Assembly (NCBI RefSeq): GCF_001637205.1
Contig: NZ_LVJH01000061.1
Span: forward strand, 1-44,382
Source of the DNA: Paenibacillus glacialis
GTDB taxonomy: Bacteria > Bacillota > Bacilli > Paenibacillales > Paenibacillaceae
DNA: 44,382 nucleotides
Direction of reading: 5' to 3'
Positions 34,725-43,556 of the stretch are shown here, one piece after another (position 1 is the first letter of the stretch; the number at the start of each line of letters is the position of its first letter). A model generated the notes under the pieces. That model was not told where the DNA came from and searched no databases. It worked only from the letters and a program-made list of their open reading frames with translations. Position numbers and translations under genes: made by a program.

Positions 34725-36485
34725 ATGAAAAAAATAATAAATAAGCCAGAAACGTTAGTCAGAGAAATGTGTAACGGCTTAGTCTTGGCACATCCAAATC
34801 TAGCGTTTAATAGCAAGTATAAGATCATTCAGAAGAAGGAAATAAACAAAGAAAAAGTAACACTGATCAGTGGTGGTGGGAGTGGGCATGAACCCGCGCA
34901 TGCTGGTTTTATTGGAAAAGGAATGCTTGACGTAGCAGTGTGTGGTGATGTGTTTGCCTCCCCTTCACAAATTCAAGTATACCAAGCGATCCGATCCACA
35001 GCGTCCAATAAAGGAACGTTATTAATCATTAAGAATTATAGCGGCGATATCATGAATTTCAAGAATGCGGCTCACCTTGCAGGGGAAGATGGCATTCAGG
35101 TGGATTTCGTTAAAGTGGATGATGATATTGCGGTTGAAGATAGTCTTTATACCGTAGGGAAAAGAGGCGTAGCAGGTACGGTTCTGGTTCATAAAATAGC
35201 CGGCGCAGCCGCTGAACAAGGCAAGTCTTTAAGTGAAGTGAAGGCGGTAGCCCAAAAGGCGATAGACCATACGAGGAGTATTGGATTCGCTTTGACCTCT
35301 TGCACGGTTCCTGCAAAGGGAACCCCAACGTTTACTCTTGAAGACAATGAGATGGAGTACGGTGTTGGCATTCACGGGGAACCAGGAATTCGGAGAGAAG
35401 CAATAGCTTCTGCCGATGAATTGGCACAGAGAATGGTGAACGCATTATTAGAAAGTCTGAAGATAGATCGTGACTCAGACCAAGAGGTTGCTGTATTGAT
35501 TAATGGATTTGGAGGCACTCCGCTACAAGAATTGTATGTATTGAATAACTCCGTTATCCGTGAATTAGTTTCCAGGAATATAAGGGTCTACAAAGTGTTT
35601 GTTGGAAATTACATGACGAGTATAGATATGGCTGGGGCGTCTGTCTCTGTTATGAAGCTAGACGATCAGTTAAAGCAGTTATTGGCTGAAGAGTGTGATA
35701 CGCCAGCGCTAGTTGTTCGTGAAGCTTTTGAGCAAGTGAATTACACCGAGGTTGTCATAGAAGAAAATGAGAATACGTCTGTATCCTTCAGATGTGAGAC
35801 GAATGAGAACTTTGCAACCATTGTGGATGACAAATTCTCCTTAAATAACATCATTTATCTAATAGATAAAATGAGTGAAATCATCATTGAGAATGAAGTT
35901 CCATTCTGTGAGCTAGACGCTCATGCGGGTGACGGTGACTTCGGCATGAGTGTGGCGAAGGGATTCAAGCAATTAAAGACAGAGTGGCAGGATATTGTAA
36001 CGAACCATGTCTCGGATATTGGAAGTTTCCTAGATGCTTGTTCCCTGATTATTATGGAGCATTGTGGAGGTGCTTCAGGTCCAATCTGGGGATCAGCATT
36101 TCGAGCAGCCAGTAAGAATGTTGGAAATAAACAAGAGCTATCCATTGACGAGACTGCCCAAATGATGGCCGCTGTTGTTAAAGGGATACAAGATACAGGA
36201 GAAAGAGCCTTTGGTAGGGGGGCAGTTGTGGGGGATAAAACCTTGATTGATGCGCTTGTTCCTTACTCGGAATCTTGGGCAAATAGTGCGCATGACGGAG
36301 ATGATATCAAGGCTGCATCAACGAAGGCAGCAGATGCTGCTGTAGAAGGGGCGAAACAAACGGAGGCGATTGTTGCTCGAATGGGCAGAGCGGGTACCGT
36401 CGGTGAGAGAAGTATTGGTTATCCCGACGCAGGAGCCTATGCATTAGGGGTTATTTTTACAGAACTTTCAAAAACCATAAAGTGA
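34725..36485 (+). CDS. dhaK: ATP-dependent dihydroxyacetone kinase (DhaK-DhaL single chain)
   Basis: A 586-residue fused kinase. The DhaK substrate domain (about 1-330) has SGGGSGHEPAHAGFIGKGML and the covalent-substrate His in GVGIHGEPG. The DhaL ATP domain (about 375-586) has DAHAGDGDFG for Mg-ATP and GGASGPIWGSAF. Fusion of K and L marks the ATP-dependent class rather than the phosphotransferase-linked class, and no DhaM lies nearby. Start: ATG 34725 has AAGGATG upstream, and the alternative ATG 34716 overlaps gldA with no site. The product, dihydroxyacetone phosphate, enters glycolysis. Followed by a strong terminator. Confidence 0.95.
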   Translation: MKKIINKPETLVREMCNGLVLAHPNLAFNSKYKIIQKKEINKEKVTLISGGGSGHEPAHAGFIGKGMLDVAVCGDVFASPSQIQVYQAIRSTASNKGTLLIIKNYSGDIMNFKNAAHLAGEDGIQVDFVKVDDDIAVEDSLYTVGKRGVAGTVLVHKIAGAAAEQGKSLSEVKAVAQKAIDHTRSIGFALTSCTVPAKGTPTFTLEDNEMEYGVGIHGEPGIRREAIASADELAQRMVNALLESLKIDRDSDQEVAVLINGFGGTPLQELYVLNNSVIRELVSRNIRVYKVFVGNYMTSIDMAGASVSVMKLDDQLKQLLAEECDTPALVVREAFEQVNYTEVVIEENENTSVSFRCETNENFATIVDDKFSLNNIIYLIDKMSEIIIENEVPFCELDAHAGDGDFGMSVAKGFKQLKTEWQDIVTNHVSDIGSFLDACSLIIMEHCGGASGPIWGSAFRAASKNVGNKQELSIDETAQMMAAVVKGIQDTGERAFGRGAVVGDKTLIDALVPYSESWANSAHDGDDIKAASTKAADAAVEGAKQTEAIVARMGRAGTVGERSIGYPDAGAYALGVIFTELSKTIK

Positions 36486-36511
36486 AAGTTAGGCACTCAA
36501 TAATAATATTT

Positions 36512-36544
36512 CTAAATGAAGGGCACCCAAAAGGGTGCCCTTTT
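36512..36544 (+). repeat. 33-bp direct repeat, left copy
   Basis: Identical to 38732-38764 over 33 bases, including nine bases outside the hairpin. The two copies flank the VWA/stalk gene. Confidence 0.85.
36519..36544 (+). terminator. Terminator of the gldA-dhaK operon (copy 1 of an identical repeat)
   Basis: AAGGGCACCC, loop AAAA, GGGTGCCCTT with T tail. The 33-base block 36512-36544 is identical to 38732-38764, the terminator behind the next gene. Confidence 0.92.
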
Positions 36545-36730
36545 GGTACCGAAAAGCATATCATTGAGGCGTCATTACCAAGCGACATGTATCAGATTTA
36601 AAAAGGTAATATTTTACTATAACCGCACCATTTTGTATGGTAAAGTGAGGTGTCGGCTACCATTTCCACGCAGAGAAATAGGCTACAGATAATAGACCCA
36701 CCATGTCTTACATTAATGGAGTGAGAGAAT

Positions 36731-38716
36731 ATGAAGCGTAGAAAAATGATCCTTTTGTTCATGATTTTCATCATGCTTGCTGGGAGCTTGGAGTTTTGGG
36801 CAGGAAATGCAAGCGCTAATGGCTTGCATGAATTTAGAGAAGGCGATTACCTTGTGAATATCCTTGATGATGGGGATGGACGAGCGCGTGTTTTTAAATT
36901 CACGACTGACAATAAAATTACGTCCAGTAATACCAATCTTCGTTTGTTTATCAATCAAATAGAAATCGATTCTAAGGAGTATACGGTTAATCATGAAAGC
37001 TATACCATAACAATGAATAAAGCTCCCGACAGGGGAGCCGAGATTTCGATTAAATACTTAATAAGCCCAACTTTTGAATGGGGAGAAGGAATTTCAGGCA
37101 AGGACCAAATTGGAAATGCTCTTCCTGAAGGGAATGGCTCAACACGCGTTTTTAAATTAACCAATTATTTATTGAGTTCGAGCAAGAATGTCAGCTTATA
37201 CATAGACGGAACGAAAGTTCGCGCCTCTGAGTTCACTTTTAATTATGCGAACAATTCTATCACGATATCAGAAAAGCGCTCGGCACCCGGTGCTAATTCA
37301 AAAATGTACTTTTATTTTCCGGTTACTTCTATTGCCGGTACCCAATCATCCTCTGGTGAAAAAACAGAGAGTCCCTCGACAGGCGGACCTGTAACTCCAG
37401 GTAAAGAGGTTGAATCGGAATTTCAAGTGCCTGGTGGAGAAAGCTACCCTGGCCATATTACGCTGAGCACCAATCATACGTTCATTGTTAATATTACATC
37501 TGCAGCCGTACAGCCGACTTATACTTCCTATGTTATGGTCAAAAACGCAAATGGGGAAGTAGTTAGACGAATCCGTATTAACCCGGGCAATTCTTCAACC
37601 TATTCTCTGAGCAAGCTCGGATTGCCTTCAGGAGGATATTATTTTTATTTGAAAACAGTAAATCAATCAGGTGGTTTGGCAGCTTCGATCCCTCAGTTTG
37701 TTCCGATTAACAATGAACCTCAACATATTCAAGTGTATATTGAAGGACACAAGCAGGCTTATGCGCAAGCACCTGTAAATGTAAGTGGAAATGTACTCGT
37801 TCCGTTCCGGGCGATTTTCCAATCGCTAGGGGCAACCGTGAAATGGAACAAATCCACCCAAACGGTGACTGCAACAAGAGAAGGAAAAACCATTATACTA
37901 ACGATGGGATCTAAGATCGCTTACGTGAACGGTGTTCCTATTACCTTGAGTGCAGCTCCGCAATTAATAAATGGAAGTACGATGGTTCCGGTTCGATTTG
38001 TTAGCGAGGCTCTTGGCGGAATGGTAGAGTGGAACATTGCTTCTAATTCAGTTGTTGTTTTTCAAAAACAGCCGACTATCCCTACAACTGCTGAAAGCGA
38101 GAAAGAAGCGAAATCCGAACCGTCCAGCTCTTCGCCTATTTTAGAAAAAATATCGCATGGTATTACCACTCCCACTGACATTGTATTTGTAATTGATGTT
38201 ACTGGTAGTATGGGAGAGATCATCGGTTATATAAAAGAAACGGTTAAAAAATTCGTGGATTCCGTTCCGTCCGGCTCAAAATTTGCTATTGTGGCTTATC
38301 GGGATATTAATTATGTAGATGCGTATCATAAAGATTTAGAATTTTTCTCATTCACAAACAATAAAAATGTGTTAAAGAATAATTTAGATAAGTTGGTGGC
38401 TTCTGGCGGAGTGGACTTGGAAGAATCCGGACTAGAAGCCATTCATATGGCAGTTAATAAGTTGTCGGGTAGCACGAATTCCAAAAGAATCATCTTTATA
38501 ACGGATGCTCCTGTTCACGATAAAGGCACCTCACAAGGAAAATCCGGATTTTTTCTTGAACAAATTATTGCCGAGCTGAAAACGAATAAGGTTACTCTTG
38601 ATGCAATCGCACCAACAGGAGGATTAGCTTACAAGCAAATTATTCAGCTTGTTAATAGCAATAAGGGCAAGCTATATGATATTAATGATGCCTCTATAAT
38701 GCTGCTAAACAAATAA
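36731..38716 (+). CDS. Secreted protein with stalk domain and C-terminal VWA domain
   Basis: A 661-residue exported protein. Order: signal peptide (about 1-33, ending GNASA); two related 75-90 residue beta domains (about 38-112 and 120-200; compare RARVFKF...LRLFINQIEID with STRVFKL...VSLYIDGTKV); a Ser/Thr/Pro linker; a beta domain (about 225-330); a copper-amine-oxidase-like stalk domain (about 338-450, VLVPFRAIFQSLGATVKWNK and STMVPVRFVSEALGG); a Ser/Glu linker; and a VWA domain (about 478-661) with intact MIDAS start DVTGSMG and metal-site residues in VAYRDINYVD and IFITDAPVHD. VWA domains bind metal-dependently to protein partners, so an adhesion or surface-assembly role is likely. GGAGTGAG precedes ATG 36731. 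Confidence 0.85.
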   Translation: MKRRKMILLFMIFIMLAGSLEFWAGNASANGLHEFREGDYLVNILDDGDGRARVFKFTTDNKITSSNTNLRLFINQIEIDSKEYTVNHESYTITMNKAPDRGAEISIKYLISPTFEWGEGISGKDQIGNALPEGNGSTRVFKLTNYLLSSSKNVSLYIDGTKVRASEFTFNYANNSITISEKRSAPGANSKMYFYFPVTSIAGTQSSSGEKTESPSTGGPVTPGKEVESEFQVPGGESYPGHITLSTNHTFIVNITSAAVQPTYTSYVMVKNANGEVVRRIRINPGNSSTYSLSKLGLPSGGYYFYLKTVNQSGGLAASIPQFVPINNEPQHIQVYIEGHKQAYAQAPVNVSGNVLVPFRAIFQSLGATVKWNKSTQTVTATREGKTIILTMGSKIAYVNGVPITLSAAPQLINGSTMVPVRFVSEALGGMVEWNIASNSVVVFQKQPTIPTTAESEKEAKSEPSSSSPILEKISHGITTPTDIVFVIDVTGSMGEIIGYIKETVKKFVDSVPSGSKFAIVAYRDINYVDAYHKDLEFFSFTNNKNVLKNNLDKLVASGGVDLEESGLEAIHMAVNKLSGSTNSKRIIFITDAPVHDKGTSQGKSGFFLEQIIAELKTNKVTLDAIAPTGGLAYKQIIQLVNSNKGKLYDINDASIMLLNK

Positions 38717-38731
38717 ACTTCATTCAACCCG

Positions 38732-38764
38732 CTAAATGAAGGGCACCCAAAAGGGTGCCCTTTT
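38732..38764 (+). repeat. 33-bp direct repeat, right copy
   Basis: Identical to 36512-36544. Together they bracket about 2.2 kb containing only the VWA/stalk gene. Confidence 0.85.
38739..38764 (+). terminator. Terminator of the VWA/stalk gene (copy 2)
   Basis: AAGGGCACCC, AAAA loop, GGGTGCCC and five T residues. It isolates the VWA gene from the regulated promoter at 38792. Confidence 0.92.
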
Positions 38765-38791
38765 TACACGTTTGATAAAAACATCACAATT

Positions 38792-38846
38792 CTCCAGATA
38801 AACTCCTCTATATCTCCATATAGACTCCAGATTAATCGTATAGATT
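38792..38846 (+). promoter_or_regulatory. Phased CTCCA-repeat promoter of the ABC transporter operon
   Basis: Four 11-bp direct repeats start with CTCCA, CTCCT, CTCCA and CTCCA at 38792, 38803, 38814 and 38825. A candidate -10, TAGATT, begins at 38841, 16 nt after the start of the last repeat. The 11-bp period is what OmpR/PhoB-type regulators bind, and no -35 consensus is present, so activation by the nearby response regulator is inferred. Confidence 0.7.
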
Positions 38847-38870
38847 AGAGATATCAAGGAGGTTATAACA

Positions 38871-40295
38871 ATGAATTTTATCAAACGCGCATTTTTAAGT
38901 GTACAAGCAAGAAAGGGAAAATCCCTTATCTTATTTGTTGTATTTTTAGTTGTTAGTAATTTAGTGTTAGCAGGATTCGCGATGCAAAATGTCACGGAAA
39001 CAGCGAGTGATCTCGCTAGAAAAAAGTTGGGAGTTGACATAACGTTAGGATTAGATGGAGAAAAATTTCAAAAATATGTACAAAAACAGAGAAATGAAAA
39101 TCCAAATGAAAGAATACATCGCCCAGAACTTTCTACAGAGGAAGCAGATAAGTTAGCTGAATCACCATATGTAAAAGATTTTAACTATCTAAAAGATAGT
39201 CAAGGTGTAGCGGATGGCTATACTCCCATTAATGATGATAAAGGGGGAGGCTCGGTAGGTGGATCCATAGGTGGAAGCCAAGGTAATATGACAATGCCAA
39301 ATACATTCATTCACGGTGTGAGAAGTTCTGATTTATTGAAAGAATTTACAGAAGAAACGAATAAAATGATTGAGGGGCGTTCAATAACCTCAGAAGACAA
39401 AGATAAGAAAGTAGCCTTGGTTGAAAAACAGTTAGCTGAAGATAACAATCTACAAGTTGGTGATGAGTTAAAGATCAAAACAACAAATGAAACATCGACA
39501 GTAGAGCTCGAAATTATAGGGATTTACGAAACGTCCACGATGGATAGCAACATGGAAACGGCACCACCACTGTTTCATCCATCGAACAAAGTATATGTCT
39601 CGTACGGATCGTTAAAAGAATTTTCGGAAAATAAGGATATGAAGGGTACACCCATTGATAAAGCCATTTATTACTTGAATGATCCAGATCATATCGATGA
39701 TTTTAAAGCAGAGGGAAAGAAAACAGGCATTGATTTTGACCTATTTAAACTAGATGCTCATGATGCCTTATACAAAAAAATGATAGGCCCTATTGAGAAC
39801 ATGGCAGCAACTTCAAAATGGATTATATACCTGGTCTCAATTACAGGATCTATTATCTTAGGTCTTATCATTATGTTGACCATAAAAGAACGACGGAAAG
39901 AATTAGGAATCTTACTTGCGATTGGCGAGAAAAAAGGAAAATTAATAGGACAACTCTTAGTAGAGGTATTATGTATAGCTGCTTTAGCATTTAGCCTTTC
40001 TATATTTACAGGTGAGACAGTATCTCAAACAATGGGAGACAGTTTATTACAGAAAGAAGTTACTGCTTCTGAAGAGCAAGAAAATAATCTAGAGGCACCC
40101 ACATTTATGTTTGGGATGAATGATGACCAAGGTAAAGATGTGGATCCTATTAATCATATTGATGTAGGTGTAACATCTCAAGATGTGCTGAAATTAGGTG
40201 GATTAGGCCTAATAATCGCAATCCTATCAACCATTCTTCCAGCATTATCGATTCTTCGATTGAATCCAAAAGATATTTTATTAAAAGATGAGTAG
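38871..40295 (+). CDS. FtsX/MacB-like ABC transporter permease
   Basis: A 474-residue permease: membrane segment 1 (about 18-40), a large external domain of MacB periplasmic-core type (about 45-310), then three membrane segments (about 318-342, 365-385 and 440-462), the topology of LolC/MacB/FtsX permeases. The external domain has an unusual glycine-rich insert, GGGSVGGSIGGSQG (about residue 124). Signature HIKERRKEL-like loop is present as TIKERRKELGILLAIGEKKG. Such systems are usually mechanotransmitters or exporters of peptides or lipoproteins rather than pores. AAGGAGG 8 nt before ATG 38871. First gene of a three-gene operon. Confidence 0.9.
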   Translation: MNFIKRAFLSVQARKGKSLILFVVFLVVSNLVLAGFAMQNVTETASDLARKKLGVDITLGLDGEKFQKYVQKQRNENPNERIHRPELSTEEADKLAESPYVKDFNYLKDSQGVADGYTPINDDKGGGSVGGSIGGSQGNMTMPNTFIHGVRSSDLLKEFTEETNKMIEGRSITSEDKDKKVALVEKQLAEDNNLQVGDELKIKTTNETSTVELEIIGIYETSTMDSNMETAPPLFHPSNKVYVSYGSLKEFSENKDMKGTPIDKAIYYLNDPDHIDDFKAEGKKTGIDFDLFKLDAHDALYKKMIGPIENMAATSKWIIYLVSITGSIILGLIIMLTIKERRKELGILLAIGEKKGKLIGQLLVEVLCIAALAFSLSIFTGETVSQTMGDSLLQKEVTASEEQENNLEAPTFMFGMNDDQGKDVDPINHIDVGVTSQDVLKLGGLGLIIAILSTILPALSILRLNPKDILLKDE

Positions 40296-40306
40296 GGGGG
40301 ATATAC

Positions 40307-40984
40307 ATGGACACTATTTTACAGTTCAAAAATCTGAATTATCATTATCAAAACAATAATAAAAAAATCACTATATTAGATAATGTAAATTTTGAGTTTC
40401 TAGCTGGACACTTTTATACCATTTTAGGACCATCGGGATCCGGAAAAACAACAACCCTTAGTTTAGCAAGTGGATTAGATATCCCAAGTAGTGGGAATGT
40501 ATTATACAAAGGAACAGATTTACGGAAGATAGGTCTGGTTACCTATCGAAATCAACATGTCTCGATTATCTTTCAATCCTATAATCTCATTACGTATATG
40601 ACCGCTCTTCAAAATGTAGTCACGGCAATGGAGATTACAGGGGTAGATGTGAAAGATAAAAAAGGAAGAGCGCTTGAGTTATTAGAAAAGGTAGGGCTGA
40701 CAGAAGGAGAAGCAAAAAGAAAGGTATTACAGCTTAGTGGTGGTCAACAACAACGTGTAGCGATTGCTCGTGCATTATCTTGTAATGTAGATTTATTAAT
40801 TGCTGATGAACCCACTGGGAATCTAGATCAAGAAACTTCCATGGAAATTATCGAGTTATTTAAAGAACTTGCTCATAAAGAAAATAAATGTATCATTGTA
40901 GTCACTCACTCCCAAGAGGTGGCTAAACAATCAGATACAGCGGTGTATCTCGAAAAAAGAAATTTAGTAATCAAAAAGTTGTAA
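40307..40984 (+). CDS. ABC transporter ATP-binding protein (MacB/LolD type)
   Basis: A 225-residue ATPase: Walker A GPSGSGKTT, Q-loop IIFQSYNLI, signature LSGGQQQRVAIARAL, Walker B LLIADEPTGNLD, and H-loop VVTHSQEV. The LSGGQQQR signature and size place it with MacB/LolD/BceA-like ATPases serving FtsX-type permeases. It begins 11 bases after the permease stop, with GGGGGG as ribosome binding site, so the two form one transporter. Confidence 0.95.
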   Translation: MDTILQFKNLNYHYQNNNKKITILDNVNFEFLAGHFYTILGPSGSGKTTTLSLASGLDIPSSGNVLYKGTDLRKIGLVTYRNQHVSIIFQSYNLITYMTALQNVVTAMEITGVDVKDKKGRALELLEKVGLTEGEAKRKVLQLSGGQQQRVAIARALSCNVDLLIADEPTGNLDQETSMEIIELFKELAHKENKCIIVVTHSQEVAKQSDTAVYLEKRNLVIKKL

Positions 40985-40997
40985 GGGAATGAGAAGA

Positions 40998-41216
40998 ATG
41001 TGGAAAAAAATAGCAGCCCCAATTGTTTTAGTAGTAGTGACGATTGGTATTTTAACTGGTGCTTTTCTATATGTGTTGAATTCAAGGGATAACTCGGACT
41101 TGAATCCTAAAGAAACAGATGTATATCAAGAAGATAGAATGATGCAAAATCAAGAGGAAATGTCTCCTCCTTATCAAGATCAAGATGGGTCTGTAAGCGG
41201 CGCGGCAAAGCCTTAG
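40998..41216 (+). CDS. Small single-span membrane protein of the ABC operon
   Basis: A 72-residue protein with one hydrophobic segment (about 5-27, IAAPIVLVVVTIGILTGAFL) followed by an acidic, Gln/Pro-rich external tail ending SGAAKP. ATG 40998 is preferred: AAGGGA is 9 nt upstream, whereas at ATG 40989 it abuts the codon. It is the last gene of the operon, with only 13 bases between it and the ATPase. Size and topology suggest an accessory subunit or a cut-down adaptor, but no family is recognised. Confidence 0.72.
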   Translation: MWKKIAAPIVLVVVTIGILTGAFLYVLNSRDNSDLNPKETDVYQEDRMMQNQEEMSPPYQDQDGSVSGAAKP

Positions 41217-41241
41217 TTCAGATTCAGAAGATACAAAATGA

Positions 41242-41290
41242 AGTCTCGATCTCATTTCCTCCTAATTGAAATGAGATCGAGACTCTTTTG
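41242..41290. terminator. Bidirectional terminator between ABC operon and histidine kinase gene
   Basis: A perfect 17-bp stem (41242-41258 with 41268-41284, core CTCGATCTCATTTC) and 9-nt loop, followed by CTTTTGTTG on the plus strand and T-rich sequence on the minus strand. It separates converging operons. Confidence 0.9.
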
Positions 41291-41294
41291 TTGT

Positions 41295-42737
41295 TTATTT
41301 TATGGATAAAGGAATGGTAACTAAAAATTGTACTCCTTGTTCTGTATTCTTCATAGAATACGTAATAGAAAGGGCTTCAAAAATTTGCTTTACAATATAT
41401 AACCCTAAGCCACTCCCTCCCGTATTTCGATTTCTTGATTTTTCGATTCGATAAAATGGTTCGAAAATATGTTGTATATCCTCTTCTTTAATTTTCACAG
41501 CTGTATTGATGACTTTAATTTGGATATGGTGTTGTTTTGAATCCTGAGTTAGCTCTATATATACTTTCTCTCCATGAGGTGAATACATAATCGCATTATG
41601 AATAATATTTTTACAGGCTTTTTCTAAAAGAACACGATCTGTATAAACAGAAAGGTGAGAACCTATCTGTTTTATCATTTGAATGTCTTTTTGAGAAGCA
41701 AAAAATTCGAGATTTTTTATGATTGTATCCATTAATTCCGAGAGATTTACTACTTCTAATTGTAGTTTGAAGGTATGTTGCTCTAATTTTGACATGCTTA
41801 AAATTTCGCGAACCAGTTGTTCCATGCCTTCAATAATTTGGTGGTTTTTCTGTAGGTATTGGTCACGATTTTGATACGGACCAATATTATATATCATCCC
41901 TTCTAAGTATCCTTTCATAACCGTAAGAGGCGTCTTTAATTCATGTGCGACAATAGCAAAAAATTCCCTGCGTGTTTTTTCTGTTTCTCTTTCTTTTTCA
42001 ATATCACTTTTTAATTGCTGATTCGCTTTCTGTAAATCAAGCATTGTTTGTTGTAAATTAATTGACATCTCATTTAAACTATTGGATAACTGCCCCAATT
42101 CATCATTGGAACGAACCTCAATTTTTTCGGCAAAATCCAAATTCGCCATCTTTTGTGCTCCTTGATTAATGTAAAGGAGTGGTTTTGTAATGAACCTCGA
42201 ATATAAATAAGCACTTCCTATACCAATAACAACGACAATGATACTGATATAGGGAAGGAAACGTACCAAGACCTGTGAAGCTTCATTAATAGGTTGAAAT
42301 GTTGCGGAAACTACGAGCGTTAAGTTAACATCTTGAAATTGAATGGGCATGGTAACGTCATATGATTTGGAAAGGCTATTTGAATTCCTTGATGGCTTTG
42401 TTTTATCGAATTGTACATTTGGGGCTGCTTGGGTACTTCCTTGAAAAAAAGAGAATAACGGAGAATAAATAATGGTTCCTTCTTTATTTTGAAGGTAGAG
42501 CATTGCGTTATTTATTTTTGTGTATTCTTCAAGAAGTGGTATGGCATGTTGAAAAGTGAGACCCTTAGATTTATCAATTATTTCTTCTATTCCTGTTTGA
42601 AGCTGTTCTGTTTTATACTGCTCATAAAATGAAGGGAGAAAGAAGTATAAAGTTAAATAAATCAGGACTGCAAAGGCTAACAAAATAAGAGATGTAATCA
42701 GAAAGAGTTTATAGGTAATCCGCTTCATCGTCATCAT
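41295..42737 (-). CDS. Membrane sensor histidine kinase
   Basis: A 480-residue kinase: membrane segment 1 (about 11-33), external sensor domain of about 125 residues (34-160) with no recognised fold, membrane segment 2 (about 163-180), HAMP (about 181-235), coiled coil, HisKA with phosphorylated His265 in AIVAHELKTPLTV, and HATPase with NIIHNAIMYSP (N box) and NTGGSGLGLYIV (G box). Start: ATG 42737 has GAGGT 7 nt upstream, overlapping the stop of the response regulator gene; the open frame to 42770 has no site. The two are co-translated. Likely ligand: an envelope or peptide stress signal, but only by analogy. Confidence 0.93.
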   Translation of the reverse strand: MMTMKRITYKLFLITSLILLAFAVLIYLTLYFFLPSFYEQYKTEQLQTGIEEIIDKSKGLTFQHAIPLLEEYTKINNAMLYLQNKEGTIIYSPLFSFFQGSTQAAPNVQFDKTKPSRNSNSLSKSYDVTMPIQFQDVNLTLVVSATFQPINEASQVLVRFLPYISIIVVVIGIGSAYLYSRFITKPLLYINQGAQKMANLDFAEKIEVRSNDELGQLSNSLNEMSINLQQTMLDLQKANQQLKSDIEKERETEKTRREFFAIVAHELKTPLTVMKGYLEGMIYNIGPYQNRDQYLQKNHQIIEGMEQLVREILSMSKLEQHTFKLQLEVVNLSELMDTIIKNLEFFASQKDIQMIKQIGSHLSVYTDRVLLEKACKNIIHNAIMYSPHGEKVYIELTQDSKQHHIQIKVINTAVKIKEEDIQHIFEPFYRIEKSRNRNTGGSGLGLYIVKQIFEALSITYSMKNTEQGVQFLVTIPLSIK

Positions 42738-42747
42738 TTTTAATACC

Positions 42748-43413
42748 TCATTCATCAATTTTATAACCAATTCCCTTCACTGTTTTAATGTAGGGTATAT
42801 CTAATTTTTTTCGTATGTTTTTAATATGTGTATCAATAATTCGTGTTTCTCCGTAATAATCGTATCCCCAAACTTTTTCGACAATGCTTTCCCTTGGAAG
42901 TACTTTTTTCTCATTTTGAAGCAGTAGTTGTACAATTTCGAATTCTTTTGTCGTTAAAGGAACTTCAACCTCATTTACATAAACTTTATATGCATCGCAA
43001 TCGACTTGCATTTCTTTGAAAACTAAATGATTATCCGTACTTTGATCATTGCTTCTTCTCAGTACAGCCTTGACCCGTCTAATTAATACATGAAAAGAAA
43101 AGGGTTTAGTAATATAATCATCGATTCCAATATCGAAGCCTTTCATTTGTTCTTGTTCTTCTTCTAATGCGGTTAGCATAATAATGGGTACATTTGACTC
43201 ATTTCGAATCATTTTGGCAACTTCAAATCCGTCAAGATTTGGCATCATCACATCCAAAAGAATTAAATCAAAGGATTGCTTATTAAATTGTTTCATTCCC
43301 TCTAATCCATCTGATGCAACTTCAACACTATACTGTTGTGTCATTAAAAATTGTTTGATTAATTCCTGAATCTCTTGATCATCCTCTACCACAAGAATAT
43401 GATAGTTCATCAT
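42748..43413 (-). CDS. OmpR/PhoB-family response regulator
   Basis: A 221-residue regulator. Receiver domain (about 1-115): acidic pocket VVEDD, phospho-acceptor Asp54 in LILLDVMMPNLDG, Thr in MLTALEE, and Lys in YITKPFSFHVL. Winged-helix DNA-binding domain (about 127-221): LTTKEFEIVQLLL and TRIIDTHIKNIRKKL. Such regulators bind tandem direct repeats of about 10-11 bp. Its own promoter at 43432-43464 carries two CTCCA units, pointing to autoregulation. AGGTG 7 nt before ATG 43413. Confidence 0.95.
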   Translation of the reverse strand: MMNYHILVVEDDQEIQELIKQFLMTQQYSVEVASDGLEGMKQFNKQSFDLILLDVMMPNLDGFEVAKMIRNESNVPIIMLTALEEEQEQMKGFDIGIDDYITKPFSFHVLIRRVKAVLRRSNDQSTDNHLVFKEMQVDCDAYKVYVNEVEVPLTTKEFEIVQLLLQNEKKVLPRESIVEKVWGYDYYGETRIIDTHIKNIRKKLDIPYIKTVKGIGYKIDE

Positions 43414-43431
43414 TATATCACCTCTCGTAAT

Positions 43432-43464
43432 ATTATAACCGTGTTATCTGGAGTTTATGTGGAG
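43432..43464 (-). promoter_or_regulatory. Phased CTCCA-repeat promoter of the two-component operon
   Basis: On the minus strand, CTCCACATAAACTCCAGAT places two CTCCA units 11 bases apart (starting at 43464 and 43453). A perfect TATAAT begins at 43437, 16 nt after the start of the second unit. The predicted leader is short, about 12 bases, beginning near the ribosome binding site. Confidence 0.72.
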
Positions 43465-43556
43465 AAGCATTCGGTATAAATACATAGATAGATAGAGGCT
43501 AGCGCCGAGCACAATGGGTTATATATGCCGTTTCTTATAAAAAAAATGAGAAAAAT

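Noticed and set aside
38792..38835. Short tandem repeats considered as simple-sequence noise
   Set aside because: The same unit, period and distance to a -10 recur at two other promoters of the cluster, so they are reported as regulatory sites.
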